From positions 1-59,586 of the forward strand of contig JAICIL010000001.1 of NCBI GenBank assembly GCA_025924435.1: 59,586 nt of DNA, in the 5' to 3' direction. Of the stretch, positions 1 to 8,446 are shown piece after piece. The position numbers and the translations under genes are program-made. This stretch comes from Chloroflexia bacterium (lineage in GTDB: Bacteria > Chloroflexota > Chloroflexia > Thermomicrobiales > JALYUS01). Within the stretch, counting starts at the first letter, position 1. Every line of letters starts with the position of its first letter. The notes below the pieces were generated by a model that saw only the letters and a list, made by a program, of their open reading frames with translations, was not told the origin of the DNA and searched no databases.

Positions 1-782
1 AACTTGATGAGATCCCGAGCGAAGTGAACCTGGCACCGTTGCCATCCCGCGCCTTGGAAATGCCGAGCGATTGCCGCCTTCAGCCCTCTGTGGTCGTCGC
101 TCGTCACGAGCCGCACGCCCCTCAGGCCACGTGCTTTGAGATCCCGGAATACCTGATGGTACGTCGCTTCGCTCTCGGTATCCGCGACCGTGAGCACCTC
201 GCGATATCCATCTGTTCGCACTCCCGCGACGATGAGCACGCCCTGGCTGACGACTTGCCCGCCTTGCCGGACATGCTCGTAGCGCGCGTCCACACTGAGA
301 TACGGATAGGTCGTCTCGCTCAGCGGACGAGTGCGCCAGGCCTCCAACTCCGCGTCCAACTGCCCGGCCAGTTCAGACACCAGGCTCTTCGAGAAACTGG
401 TGCCGCACAGCGCTTCGGTGATCTCGCGCACCTTGCGGGTGGAGACGCCTTCGACATACATCTCCATGAGCGCCAGGACGAGCGCCTTCTCATTGCGCTG
501 ATAGCGGGCGAAGAGTTGCGTCGAAAAGGTGCCATCCCGGTCTTGGGGCACCTGCAAGGTCAGTGTACCGACGCGAGTTTTGAGCTGTCGGGGTTTGTAG
601 CTGTTGCGGTAGCCACGCCGTTCGGGGTTGCGCTCATATGATTCGGCGTGCAGATGGGCGGTCACCTCGGCGTCGAGCACCGCCTGGACGACCCGCTCGA
701 CGAGGAAACGGAGAAAATCAGGATCATCAGTCAGGACGGATTGTGTCGCCGCGGTGATGCCGGCACGCTGTTTGTAGACCAT
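1..782 (-). CDS. IS256-family transposase (C-terminus beyond window)
   Basis: Transposase of the mutator/IS256 type, which moves the element by DDE chemistry. The frame is open without a stop from the ATG at 782 to the left edge (260 codons visible). It starts MVYKQRAGITAATQSVLTD and continues with hallmark stretches: RRGYRNSYKPRQLKTRVGTL, VPQDRDGTFSTQLFARYQR, YVEGVSTRKVREITEALCG. Two candidate catalytic aspartates are visible, in YLSVDARY and LVTSDDHRGL; the third acidic residue would lie outside the window. The family is usually about 400 residues, so roughly 140 are missing. The frame looks intact, so the copy may be functional. It stands alone, with no other mobility genes. Confidence 0.93.
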   Translation of the reverse strand, partial: MVYKQRAGITAATQSVLTDDPDFLRFLVERVVQAVLDAEVTAHLHAESYERNPERRGYRNSYKPRQLKTRVGTLTLQVPQDRDGTFSTQLFARYQRNEKALVLALMEMYVEGVSTRKVREITEALCGTSFSKSLVSELAGQLDAELEAWRTRPLSETTYPYLSVDARYEHVRQGGQVVSQGVLIVAGVRTDGYREVLTVADTESEATYHQVFRDLKARGLRGVRLVTSDDHRGLKAAIARHFQGAGWQRCQVHFARDLIK

Positions 783-884
783 CGTCTTCCTCCTTCGATC
801 CGGTTCGTTGCCATGACCGATCGTGGAGGACGATGACCGCCTCTCAAAGCGGCGGTCTAATTACAGAACTCTCTGGACACAACC
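1..884 (-). mobile_element. IS256-family insertion sequence, partial (cut by window edge)
   Basis: The element holds the transposase described below and ends on its right side near 884. The end is recognised from the stretch at about 861-884, which on the minus strand begins GGTTGTGTCCAGAG, close to the GTGTCC-type tips of IS256-family inverted repeats. The other end lies left of the window, so the second inverted repeat and the target-site duplication cannot be checked. The right end sits inside a DUF433 gene, whose frame runs into the element. Confidence 0.8.
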
Positions 885-1113
885 TCAATCAATGCCGTTT
901 GCCGCTCGTAGTACGCGAGCGCGGCATGCACAGCGGTAAGGCGTATCTCGTAGTCTGCAGCCACTTCGTCAAGGGTCGAATGGGCGAGCGGCATCGCGCC
1001 GATCAGTGCCCAGACAGGGATGCCGGACTCGACAAGCACCGCATGTTCGACTCCGGACGATAGGGATTCGCCCCGATGTATTGCACGATGAGATCGCTCT
1101 TGTCCACCAGCAT
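885..1113 (-). pseudogene. DUF433 (VapB45-like antitoxin) gene, frameshifted and truncated by the IS
   Basis: A small gene starts at the ATG at 1113 after a GGAG ribosome site and reads MLVDKSDLIVQYIGANPYRP. Near 1053-1060 (CTCCGGACG on the plus strand) one base appears to be missing. The family sequence continues in another frame as GVEHAVLVESGIPVWAL, then STLDEVAADYEIRLTAVHAA and LAYYERQTALIE, which is typical of DUF433. About 76 codons in, the reading frame runs into the IS256 end. DUF433 proteins often act as antitoxins to PIN-like (DUF5615) toxins. No partner is visible; it could lie beyond the IS. Two independent lesions make this a relic. Confidence 0.75.
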
Positions 1114-1193
1114 TGCTCGCTCCCAATCTCACGATCCGGCGCGCACCGAAACCAGAATATGTCTCCAGAGTCTCACCTTCGTGCTCCACCACG

Positions 1194-1222
1194 TTCAAGA
1201 GCCTCACAGGTGATGGTATACT
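1194..1222 (+). promoter_or_regulatory. Putative mutS-mutL promoter
   Basis: A TATACT -10 box at 1217-1222 is preceded, with 17 bases between, by TTCAAG at 1194-1199, a weak -35. It lies 37 bases before the mutS start and overlaps the 5' flank of the divergent DUF433 relic. The -10 is good; the -35 matches only 3 of 6 positions. Confidence 0.4.
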
Positions 1223-1258
1223 TTCCCTCACCACAGCGGGGCAGATGGGGGATGGGTC

Positions 1259-3895
1259 ATGGTCACACCGGCGCGGCGGCAATATCTCGACATCAAGGCA
1301 CAGCATCCCGACGCCATCCTCTGGTTTCGCATGGGCGACTTCTATGAGATGTTCGATGAGGACGCCAAGACCGCCGCGCAAGCCCTCCACATCACCCTGA
1401 CGGGCCGCCCATTCGGCAAGGATGGGCGCGTGCCGATGGCGGGCGTACCGTATCACGCCGCGCACTCCTATCTCGCGCGGTTACTGCGGCAAGGGTTCCG
1501 CGTCGCGATCTGCGAGCAGATGTCCGAGCCGGGGCGCGGCCTCGTGGACCGGGCGGTCGTGCGCGTCGTCACGCCGGGGACGGTCGCGGAACCGTCCTTG
1601 CTGCCCGCGAAGGAGAACTCCTATCTCGCCGCGCTCTGCCCCGGCCCGGCGGGCTACGGTCTCGCCTATGTGGACGTGACGACGGGCGAGTTCGCCGTCA
1701 CCGAGTTCGTGGATGGCGATCCCGCCCTCTGCCGCGTCGCCGTCGAGAACGATCTGCTCCGGATCGGCCCGCGCGAATGCCTCGTGCCGAAGCCCGAATC
1801 GCCTGAAGACCCCGATCCCTTCCCGCACGAGCGGCCACAGACGCCCGGCCATATCACGCCGTACGACGCACGTTATTTCGGTTTGGAGACGGCGACCGAC
1901 GCGCTGCGGAACCATTTCGGCGTCGTCTCGCTGGAGGCATTCGGCTGCGCGCACTCCCCGCTCGCCGTCCGTGCGTCCGGGGCGATCCTCGCCTATCTCG
2001 GCGAGACGAATGCGATGCTCCTACCGCTCCTGACCGGGCTGCGCACCTACGCAGCCGACGGCACGATGCATCTCGACGCCGCGACCCGCCGCAACCTCGA
2101 ACTCCATTGGACGGGCCGGACGCAGACGACGGCGCACTCCCTGCTCGGCACGCTGGACGGCACGAAGACGGCGATGGGTGGGCGGCTCCTGCGCCGGATG
2201 CTTGCCCAGCCGCTCACCGACCGCGCCGCCATCGCAAAGCGGCTGGACGCCGTCGAGGGCTTTGTCACCCGCACGGCGCTTCGCATGCAGACACTGGCCC
2301 TGCTCGCGGGCATCGGGGATATGGAGCGGCTGACCGCCCGCGCCCGGCAGGAGGCCGCGACGCCGCGCGAACTGCTCGCCCTCCGCGACGCGCTCCACGC
2401 CATCCCGACGCTGACGACGATGCTGCACGACGCGGACGCGGACGCGCTCGCCGCACTCGCCGCCCACCTCGATCCCTGCACGCGGGCTGCTGACCTCATC
2501 AGTCACGCCGTGCTCGCGCCGGAGGGCAAGGAGACATGCCGCCGCATTCGCCCCGGCTACGACCCCGACTTCGACGGCCTCGTCCACACCGCGACACATG
2601 CCCGTGAGACCATCGCCGCGCTGGAGGCGGCAGAACGCGAGCGCACCGGCATTCGCTCGCTGAAGATCAAGTACAACTCCGTCTTCGGCTACGGCATCGA
2701 AGTTTCCCGTCCGAACCTGCCGCATGTTCCTGACGACTACCGCCGCACACAGACGCTGACACACGCCGAGCGGTTCGTGACGCCCGCGTTGAAGGAATGG
2801 GAAGCGACGATTCTCCACACCGAGGAGCGGATCACGGCGCGGGAGGAGGAATTGTATCGCGGTGTGCTGCGCGAGATTGGCGCGGCGGCCCCTGTCCTGC
2901 TTGGCACGGCGCGGGCGGTAGCGCATGTGGATGTTTTCTGCGCCCTCGCGGACCGCGCCGTCCAGCATCGCTACGTTCGCCCGATACTCGCGGATGATAC
3001 GACACTGCGGATCGTCGCGGGGCGGCATCCGGTCGTCGAGGCGTCGCTGGCGAACACCGGCGACTCCTTCATCCCGAACGACACGGTTCTGGACACCGAG
3101 GGGCATCAACTCCTGCTGCTCACCGGGCCGAATATGGCGGGCAAGAGCACCTATCTCCGGCAGGTGGCGCTCATCGTGCTGATGGCGCAGGTCGGCTCGT
3201 TCGTCCCGGCGGAATCGGCGCGTATCGGCCTCGTGGATCGCATCTTCACCCGTATCGGCGCGCAGGACGACCTCGCGGCGGGCCAGAGTACCTTTCTCAT
3301 TGAGATGATGGAGACGGCGGCGATCCTCCGCCACGCGACGCCGCGCTCGCTGATCGTCCTCGATGAAGTTGGGCGCGGCACCGGGACAGACGACGGTGTC
3401 GCTATCGCCCGCGCCGTCGTGGAAGACCTCGTCCATCGCGTGCGAGCGCGAACGCTCTTCGCCACCCACTATCACGACCTCGCGGATGCATCCGGTCGCC
3501 TCCCCGGCGTGCAAGTCGCCTCCGCCGCCGTCGCGGAGGAGGACGGCGATGTCACCTTCCTCCATCGCATCACCCCCGGCGCGATGGGCAAGAGTTACGG
3601 CATCCACGTCGCCCGCCTCGCCGGTCTCCCATCCCATGTTGTCGAACGGGCGAGGGAACTCGTTTTGAACCACGAAGACACGAAGAGCACGAAAGAAACG
3701 GGGACAAACGAAAATGGGAATGGGCACGGCGCAAAGGCGTCGCCTCAGTCCTCTTCCCTCGTGGATGATCTGACGGCGCTCGATCTGGCACGGATGACGC
3801 CGCTGGAGGCGATCGCGGTACTTGGTCGTCTCCAGGAACGCGCCCAGAGGCTATCGCATCCCGACGAACGCGAGTGGGCGATACCCTATGAATAG
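1259..3895 (+). CDS. mutS: DNA mismatch repair protein MutS
   Basis: Recognises base mismatches and small loops and, with ATP, recruits MutL. It is full length at 878 residues. The N-terminal mismatch-binding domain carries the Phe-X-Glu motif in GDFYEMF (about residues 26-32). The ATPase domain has Walker A GPNMAGKST (about 624-632), the stretch QDDLAAGQSTFLIEM, Walker B LIVLDEVGRGT and the ATHYHDL motif. The start ATG has GGGGGA six bases upstream. The next gene is mutL, overlapping by 8 bases, so the two are co-transcribed. Near residues 802-835 the usual linker after the ATPase core is replaced by a hydrophilic insert (LNHEDTKSTKETGTNENG) encoded by a dispersed repeat (separate entry). 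Confidence 0.98.
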   Translation: MVTPARRQYLDIKAQHPDAILWFRMGDFYEMFDEDAKTAAQALHITLTGRPFGKDGRVPMAGVPYHAAHSYLARLLRQGFRVAICEQMSEPGRGLVDRAVVRVVTPGTVAEPSLLPAKENSYLAALCPGPAGYGLAYVDVTTGEFAVTEFVDGDPALCRVAVENDLLRIGPRECLVPKPESPEDPDPFPHERPQTPGHITPYDARYFGLETATDALRNHFGVVSLEAFGCAHSPLAVRASGAILAYLGETNAMLLPLLTGLRTYAADGTMHLDAATRRNLELHWTGRTQTTAHSLLGTLDGTKTAMGGRLLRRMLAQPLTDRAAIAKRLDAVEGFVTRTALRMQTLALLAGIGDMERLTARARQEAATPRELLALRDALHAIPTLTTMLHDADADALAALAAHLDPCTRAADLISHAVLAPEGKETCRRIRPGYDPDFDGLVHTATHARETIAALEAAERERTGIRSLKIKYNSVFGYGIEVSRPNLPHVPDDYRRTQTLTHAERFVTPALKEWEATILHTEERITAREEELYRGVLREIGAAAPVLLGTARAVAHVDVFCALADRAVQHRYVRPILADDTTLRIVAGRHPVVEASLANTGDSFIPNDTVLDTEGHQLLLLTGPNMAGKSTYLRQVALIVLMAQVGSFVPAESARIGLVDRIFTRIGAQDDLAAGQSTFLIEMMETAAILRHATPRSLIVLDEVGRGTGTDDGVAIARAVVEDLVHRVRARTLFATHYHDLADASGRLPGVQVASAAVAEEDGDVTFLHRITPGAMGKSYGIHVARLAGLPSHVVERARELVLNHEDTKSTKETGTNENGNGHGAKASPQSSSLVDDLTALDLARMTPLEAIAVLGRLQERAQRLSHPDEREWAIPYE
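3666..3703 (+). repeat. AACCACGAAG-type repeat inside mutS, in frame
   Basis: TTGAACCACGAAGACACGAA and the following bases match the repeat family seen in intergenic form at 28749-28830. Here it is read in frame as LNHEDTKSTKETG, between the ATPase core and the C-terminal helix-turn-helix segment of MutS. Confidence 0.8.
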
Positions 3896-5648
3896 CCAGC
3901 AGCCAATACGCGGCTCTCAGTCCTTCGCCACTCCCCGGATTGCTCTTCTGCCACCTGCCGTCGCGGAGCGGATCGCGGCGGGCGAAGTGATTGAGACGCC
4001 CGCGGCGGTCGTCAAGGAGTTGGTCGAAAACGCGCTCGATGCCGGGGCGCGACAGATCATTGTCGAGGTGCGCGGCGGCGGATTAGAGAATATGCGCGTC
4101 ACGGACGATGGCGGCGGCATCGCGGCGGACGAGGTCGCCCTTGCCTTCCAGCGGCATGCAACGAGCAAATTGCGCGCCCTCGATGATCTTCTGCGCGTGC
4201 AGACGCTCGGCTTCCGGGGCGAGGCGCTACCCTCGATCGCCGCGGTCGCGGATGTCGTCGTACACACCGCGACGGACGGCGCGCCCGCCGGGACGGTCCT
4301 GCATCTGCGGCACGGGGCGATCATCGAGCAGAGCAAGCGGGCGCGCAGCCGGGGAACGACGGTCACGGTGCGCGACGTATTCGCCGCCCTCCCCGCCCGC
4401 CGCCGCTTTCTTCGCGCGCCGCGCGTCGAGGCGCAGCAGATCGGCCAGACAGTGCGCCGCTTCGCCCTCGCCCACCCCGCCGTCGCCTTCACGCTCGCCT
4501 TCGACGGTCATACCGCCTTCCGCACGCCGGGGAACGATGCCCTCGCGGACACCGCCGCTACGCTCTACGGGCCAGCCGTCGCCGCGCATCTCCTCCCCCT
4601 CACCGCGACCGTCGCGGCAGGCACGATTGCCGGGGTACTCGGCGACCGGGCCATCTCGCGCCCGAGCCGCGCGGCAGTGACCCTGATCGTCAATGGACGG
4701 TGCGTGAAGTGCCCGCCGCTCGCCTCGGCATTCGAGACGGCGTACCGGCCCCTCCTGCCACGCGGGCGGCACCCGCTCGCCGTGCTGCATCTCACCGTCC
4801 CGCCCGACACGGTGGATGTCAATATTCACCCCGCGAAGGCGGAAGTGCGCCTTCTGCATACCGCCGCACTTGGCGAGGCGCTGGCGGAAGCCTGCCGCGC
4901 GACGCTCGGGCGGCTGCCCGCCCTGCCGCCGGACGACGCGGATTGGTCGTTTTTGTCCACCCCCCTGCTCCCTCCCGACGCGGAAGGGGGAGAAATGCGC
5001 GATATGCTCTCACTTGGTGGCATGCGCGATCTCTCAGCGCCTCCCGCCGAGACGACGGTGCCGGCGAGCAATCTTCCCGCGCTCAGGATTGTCGGGCAGT
5101 TGGAGCAGCGATTGATCCTCGCGGAGGGAGCGGACGGCTTGTACCTCGTGGATCAGCACCGGGCGCACGAGCGGATCATTTACGAGCATCTGCGCGCGCG
5201 AACGCGGCATGAAGACACACAGGAAGAGGGCATCGAACCGCTCGTCCTCGCGCTGTCACCCGCCGATGCGCGCCGTCTGACCGAGCGAATGCCCGATCTC
5301 GCGGCGGTCGGCGTGGCCTGTGAGGTGTGGGGGCGCAACACCTTCCTCCTGCGCTCCCTGCCCGCCGAACTGACCGGAGTGGACGGCCTCGGCCCGCTCC
5401 TCCTGGGCGCGCTCGCCGAGGCGGACGGCTACGCCGACGATGGCACCGATGCCTGGCGCGACCGCCTCTGCACCGCGCTCGCCTGCCGCTCCGCCCTCCG
5501 GCGTGGCAGCCCCCTCGCACCGGATGCGATGCATGATCTCCTTCGCCGCCTCGGCGCGACGGACAGCCCGACCGTCTGCCCGCACGGCTCGCCGATTGTC
5601 CTGCACGTCGGCAGCGGCTTCCTCATCCGGCAATTTGGCTGGGATTGA
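3888..5648 (+). CDS. mutL: DNA mismatch repair protein MutL
   Basis: Links MutS to strand incision. The GHKL ATPase is at the N-terminus: ELVENALDAGA, VTDDGGGI and TLGFRGEALPSI. The C-terminal dimerisation domain holds VDQHRAHERIIYE, matching the latent endonuclease motif DQHAxxExxxxE except that Ala is Arg. The other metal-site motifs are present as ACRSA and CPHGSPIV. MutL is therefore probably an endonuclease, as expected for bacteria without MutH. I chose the ATG at 3888, which overlaps the mutS stop by 8 bases, giving 586 residues; the ORF extends further upstream only inside mutS. A proline-rich linker (about residues 350-400) joins the halves. Confidence 0.97.
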   Translation: MNSQQPIRGSQSFATPRIALLPPAVAERIAAGEVIETPAAVVKELVENALDAGARQIIVEVRGGGLENMRVTDDGGGIAADEVALAFQRHATSKLRALDDLLRVQTLGFRGEALPSIAAVADVVVHTATDGAPAGTVLHLRHGAIIEQSKRARSRGTTVTVRDVFAALPARRRFLRAPRVEAQQIGQTVRRFALAHPAVAFTLAFDGHTAFRTPGNDALADTAATLYGPAVAAHLLPLTATVAAGTIAGVLGDRAISRPSRAAVTLIVNGRCVKCPPLASAFETAYRPLLPRGRHPLAVLHLTVPPDTVDVNIHPAKAEVRLLHTAALGEALAEACRATLGRLPALPPDDADWSFLSTPLLPPDAEGGEMRDMLSLGGMRDLSAPPAETTVPASNLPALRIVGQLEQRLILAEGADGLYLVDQHRAHERIIYEHLRARTRHEDTQEEGIEPLVLALSPADARRLTERMPDLAAVGVACEVWGRNTFLLRSLPAELTGVDGLGPLLLGALAEADGYADDGTDAWRDRLCTALACRSALRRGSPLAPDAMHDLLRRLGATDSPTVCPHGSPIVLHVGSGFLIRQFGWD

Positions 5649-5720
5649 TCCGCCGACAGCGCCTCGAATCCTTCTCCATGCCGCCGCGCGCACAGGAAGC
5701 GTGATCCCACGCGCGCCATC

Positions 5721-5996
5721 TTATGAAGCCATTATCATCAGGCAACGAATGAGCAGCCCCCACTCAGCGGGTTCGAGATCGTAGGTGGCGCACACTTCCT
5801 GGAATGCACGCCAGGTGGCCGTCGTCCGTGTCACCGCGCCGCCTGCTACGAGTTCGGCGAAACGATCCTGCGCGCGGCGGTACACCGCCAGACGATACGC
5901 CTGCCGCTCATGGCTCGCGACTCCCCCCGGGTTTGGCCGCGATGCGGGTGCTGTCCAACACATCGCGCGCTGATCGGTCATCTCGTCCCAATTCAT
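5721..5996 (-). CDS. Small hypothetical protein (91 aa)
   Basis: I do not recognise the family. The start ATG at 5996 has GGAGGA eight bases upstream, which argues for real translation. The protein begins MNWDEMTDQRAMCW. From about residue 30 it has a basic, probably helical stretch (SHERQAYRLAVYRRAQDRF), then VTRTTATWRAFQEVCATYDL and a hydrophobic end LLIRCLMIMAS. No signal peptide is apparent. It lies between mutL (convergent) and the deacylase gene at 6151 (same strand, 154 bases upstream), so it could be the last gene of the minus-strand cluster or stand alone. Confidence 0.55.
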   Translation of the reverse strand: MNWDEMTDQRAMCWTAPASRPNPGGVASHERQAYRLAVYRRAQDRFAELVAGGAVTRTTATWRAFQEVCATYDLEPAEWGLLIRCLMIMAS

Positions 5997-6150
5997 CTGC
6001 CCTGTCCTCCGCTGCCGCGTGTTCTCCATCTCGTCCCTGGGGAATTTCCCCACAGGGCGATCATGCGCGCGGGCGATGAACGGTGGCATGGCAGCGGTGG
6101 GTAGTGGGGCTGACGATCTTGTCATCAGCGTGCATGATGGCGCATGACGG

Positions 6151-7155
6151 TCATTCGCTACCCGGCACGCCAAGGATGCAGGCAACTTCACCGGCGCGGG
6201 TGGCGGGGCAGGTGCGCTGCATCCAGATCGTGCCACCGTGTGGCGCGTGAAGTTCCTGCAATTGGTCGCCGAAGAGATCAATAATCTCGCCCAGCACCTC
6301 GCCCGCCTGCACGACAGCGCCGAGGCGATGAGTGAGCCGCAGGAAGCCGGTTTCGGTCGCGACGACGGAAACGCCCCGGCATGGCACGGCGTCTGCGCGC
6401 GGGGGCGGGCCACCGGGGAGCATTCCCTTGAAACGCAAGAGATTCAACAGTCCCTCGGTGAAGATCGCCACGTCTGCCGGGCGGCAGCCCGCCTGCCCGG
6501 TCGTCTCGGTGCCGACGGTCGGGATACCGAGGCGACTCGTCTCGGCATTGAACATACCGACGCCGTCATCCACGAGCCAGAGCATCGCCCCGCCGAAGTG
6601 CCGTGCCGCTTCCTCAGAAGCCGCGCGACTCGCGGAGGCAATGTCGCGGTAGCCGATCAGCGGCAGATAGTTCATCTCCTCACTACCGCTGTGGAAGTCT
6701 ACGAACAGGTCGTCCGCGCCAACATTGCGGACGACCATCCGCATCAGGTGATGGGCCAATCGCTGCGTTGGGGAGCCGCCCGCGCTACCGGGGAAGACGC
6801 GCGCGAGGTTCAGGCCGTCGAGATGCGGCGGCGTCGCGCGGGAGCGGGCCTCGTACGCGAAAACGTTGCAGACCGGGATGGCACAGTACACGCCGGATAG
6901 CGTCTCCGGATCGAGCCGGGCGAAGATGGCACGCACCGCCTCCTGCCCCTCGTATTCGTTGCCATGCACCGCCGCGACCGCGAGCAATACCGGGCCGGCT
7001 TTTGCCCCCGTCACAATGAGCGCGGGAAGTTGCACACCGCCACTGAGGGTTGGGAAAGCATCGAGCAGAACGCGCATTTTCTGCCCTGCCGGGAGCACGC
7101 GGAGATCGAATGCATCTAATGGGATATGTTCAGGCAACAGACCGCTCCCCCTCAT
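6151..7155 (-). CDS. Succinylglutamate desuccinylase/aspartoacylase-family (M14-like) zinc hydrolase
   Basis: A zinc-dependent amide hydrolase of the AstE/ASPA family, 334 residues. Zinc ligands are H64 and E67 in AVHGNEYEG and H155 in VDFHSG; the catalytic Glu is probably E217 in GTETTG. The C-terminal quarter (LTHRLGAVVQAGEVLGEI) looks like the biotinyl-lipoyl-like extension seen in this family. The start overlaps the preceding SelA-like gene by 4 bases (ATGA), so the two are translationally coupled. Substrate unknown: members remove acyl groups from amino acids or related small amides. It is the last recognised enzyme of the minus-strand catabolic cluster. Confidence 0.85.
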   Translation of the reverse strand: MRGSGLLPEHIPLDAFDLRVLPAGQKMRVLLDAFPTLSGGVQLPALIVTGAKAGPVLLAVAAVHGNEYEGQEAVRAIFARLDPETLSGVYCAIPVCNVFAYEARSRATPPHLDGLNLARVFPGSAGGSPTQRLAHHLMRMVVRNVGADDLFVDFHSGSEEMNYLPLIGYRDIASASRAASEEAARHFGGAMLWLVDDGVGMFNAETSRLGIPTVGTETTGQAGCRPADVAIFTEGLLNLLRFKGMLPGGPPPRADAVPCRGVSVVATETGFLRLTHRLGAVVQAGEVLGEIIDLFGDQLQELHAPHGGTIWMQRTCPATRAGEVACILGVPGSE

Positions 7156-8294
7156 ATCATCGTCCGCAGCAATGTGCGGAGGCGCGTGGCGATCTGCTCC
7201 GCGTCGCCGTCTCGGAGGCAGTGGGTGTTGATACCGATGCCGCCGAGTTCGACATTGACGAAGATACCGGGGTCACCCGCCGCCAGTGTCGCCCGGACCG
7301 CAGGCGCGGACCATGCGCCGTCAACAGGCCGGATCACCGCAAGAGGCATCGGATAGCGCTCCGGGTCGGCGATCACCGCGCATTCCGCGTTCGGGAAATC
7401 CGCCAGCTCGTGCGCGATCAGTTCCGCCTGCGCGCGGTGAGCGGCGAACTCCGCGTCGTGGTCATGCGTGATGAAGCGGTCGAGCGCGACGGCGAGGCCG
7501 ACCATCGCCTCCTTGCTCACCTTTGCCGCCCGCCCGATGGCGGCGTTCGGGTTGCCGTTCATCTTCGCGGCGGCGATCAGGTCCGCGCGACCGGAGAGCA
7601 GGCCGGAATCCTGCGGGCCGCGTATCCCCTTCCCGCCGCTGTAAATGACGAGGTCCGCGCCACCCGCGATCCAGCGCGTCAGATGGCTGACCGGCGGTAA
7701 CGTCGAGGCCGCATCCACGATCACCGGGACATTGTGCGCGTGCGCGACTTCGATGACGGTGCCGAAATCGAGCGCGCCGGGGCCGATAGAGGGCGAGTCC
7801 ACGAAGGCGACGGCGGCGGTGCGCGCGGTGAAGGCGGCTTCGTATTCCCACCGCTCGGTGGCGCTGGGGATGCCGATCTCCACCAGTTTCGCCCCGGGCG
7901 CGCGGAACATCTGGTCGTAGTTGATCCGGTGCGCGCGATGGACGATGATCTCGTCCGGCATGCCGGTCGTGTCCGGCAAACGGCGGATACGCACGATGTC
8001 CGTGCCGGTGATGCAGGCCGCCGCCGCGAGCAGCATTCCTGCCGCCGAGCCGCAGGTGACGTAGCCCGCCTCCGCACCCGTCACCGCCGCGATCTTCTCC
8101 CCAACCTTCGCATTCAGTTCCTCGAGGACGACGAACGCCTTCGCCGCCTCCGCCATCGCTGCCATCACTTCCGGCGGCGGCAGGGTCCCGCCGACCGCCG
8201 TCGTCGCTCCCCGCGCATTGATGATCGTGCGGACGCCGAGACGCGCGTAAATATCCGTTTGCCGTTCCGCCGGTGCGGAAAAGATTGTAACCAT
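7152..8294 (-). CDS. SelA-like PLP-dependent enzyme (possible ammonia-lyase/aminotransferase-fold)
   Basis: A fold-type I PLP enzyme of 380 residues in the SelA-related group that includes D-glucosaminate-6-phosphate ammonia lyase (DgaE). The Schiff-base lysine is K222 in IYSGGKGIRGPQDSG, and D194 in VIVDAAS should bind the pyridine nitrogen. Other family landmarks are INARGATTAVGG near the N-terminus and VTCGSAAGM around residue 80. It lacks the extended N-terminal region of true selenocysteine synthase and its context is catabolic, so I do not call it selA. It precedes the deacylase with a 4-base overlap. A long inverted repeat lies between it and the upstream Ldh gene. Confidence 0.82.
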   Translation of the reverse strand: MVTIFSAPAERQTDIYARLGVRTIINARGATTAVGGTLPPPEVMAAMAEAAKAFVVLEELNAKVGEKIAAVTGAEAGYVTCGSAAGMLLAAAACITGTDIVRIRRLPDTTGMPDEIIVHRAHRINYDQMFRAPGAKLVEIGIPSATERWEYEAAFTARTAAVAFVDSPSIGPGALDFGTVIEVAHAHNVPVIVDAASTLPPVSHLTRWIAGGADLVIYSGGKGIRGPQDSGLLSGRADLIAAAKMNGNPNAAIGRAAKVSKEAMVGLAVALDRFITHDHDAEFAAHRAQAELIAHELADFPNAECAVIADPERYPMPLAVIRPVDGAWSAPAVRATLAAGDPGIFVNVELGGIGINTHCLRDGDAEQIATRLRTLLRTMI

Positions 8295-8316
8295 CGGTGC
8301 CTCCTTAAATCGAATT

Positions 8317-8434
8317 CAATTAAACCGCAGAGGCGCAGAGGGCACAGAGAAGAATGAGAAGGATACAATTTGACGGCATCCTTTATCTTCCTTTCTCTTC
8401 TTTGTGTCCTCTGCGTCTCTGCGGTTCAATCGGG
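8317..8434. repeat. Inverted repeat, GAACCGCAGAG family
   Basis: Left arm around TTAAACCGCAGAGGCGCAGA (8320-8350) and right arm CTCTGCGTCTCTGCGGTT (8410-8427) are imperfect reverse complements separated by about 50 AT-richer bases. Other copies are at 23744, 24824 and 59538. Confidence 0.85.
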
Positions 8435-8446
8435 TTCCGTTTCGCT

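Noticed and set aside
24..641. 205-codon open frame on the plus strand
   Set aside because: Exact antisense of the IS256 transposase, in register with its codons; no ribosome site or recognisable protein.
2021..3727. 568-codon open frame antisense to mutS
   Set aside because: GC-rich codon shadow; sequence is Arg/Gly/Asp-rich without family features, while mutS on the other strand is unmistakable.
7152..8294. Selenocysteine synthase selA
   Set aside because: Shorter than SelA, lacks its N-terminal part, and sits in a catabolic cluster, so the broader SelA-like PLP family is a safer call even though a Sec-type selD is in the window.
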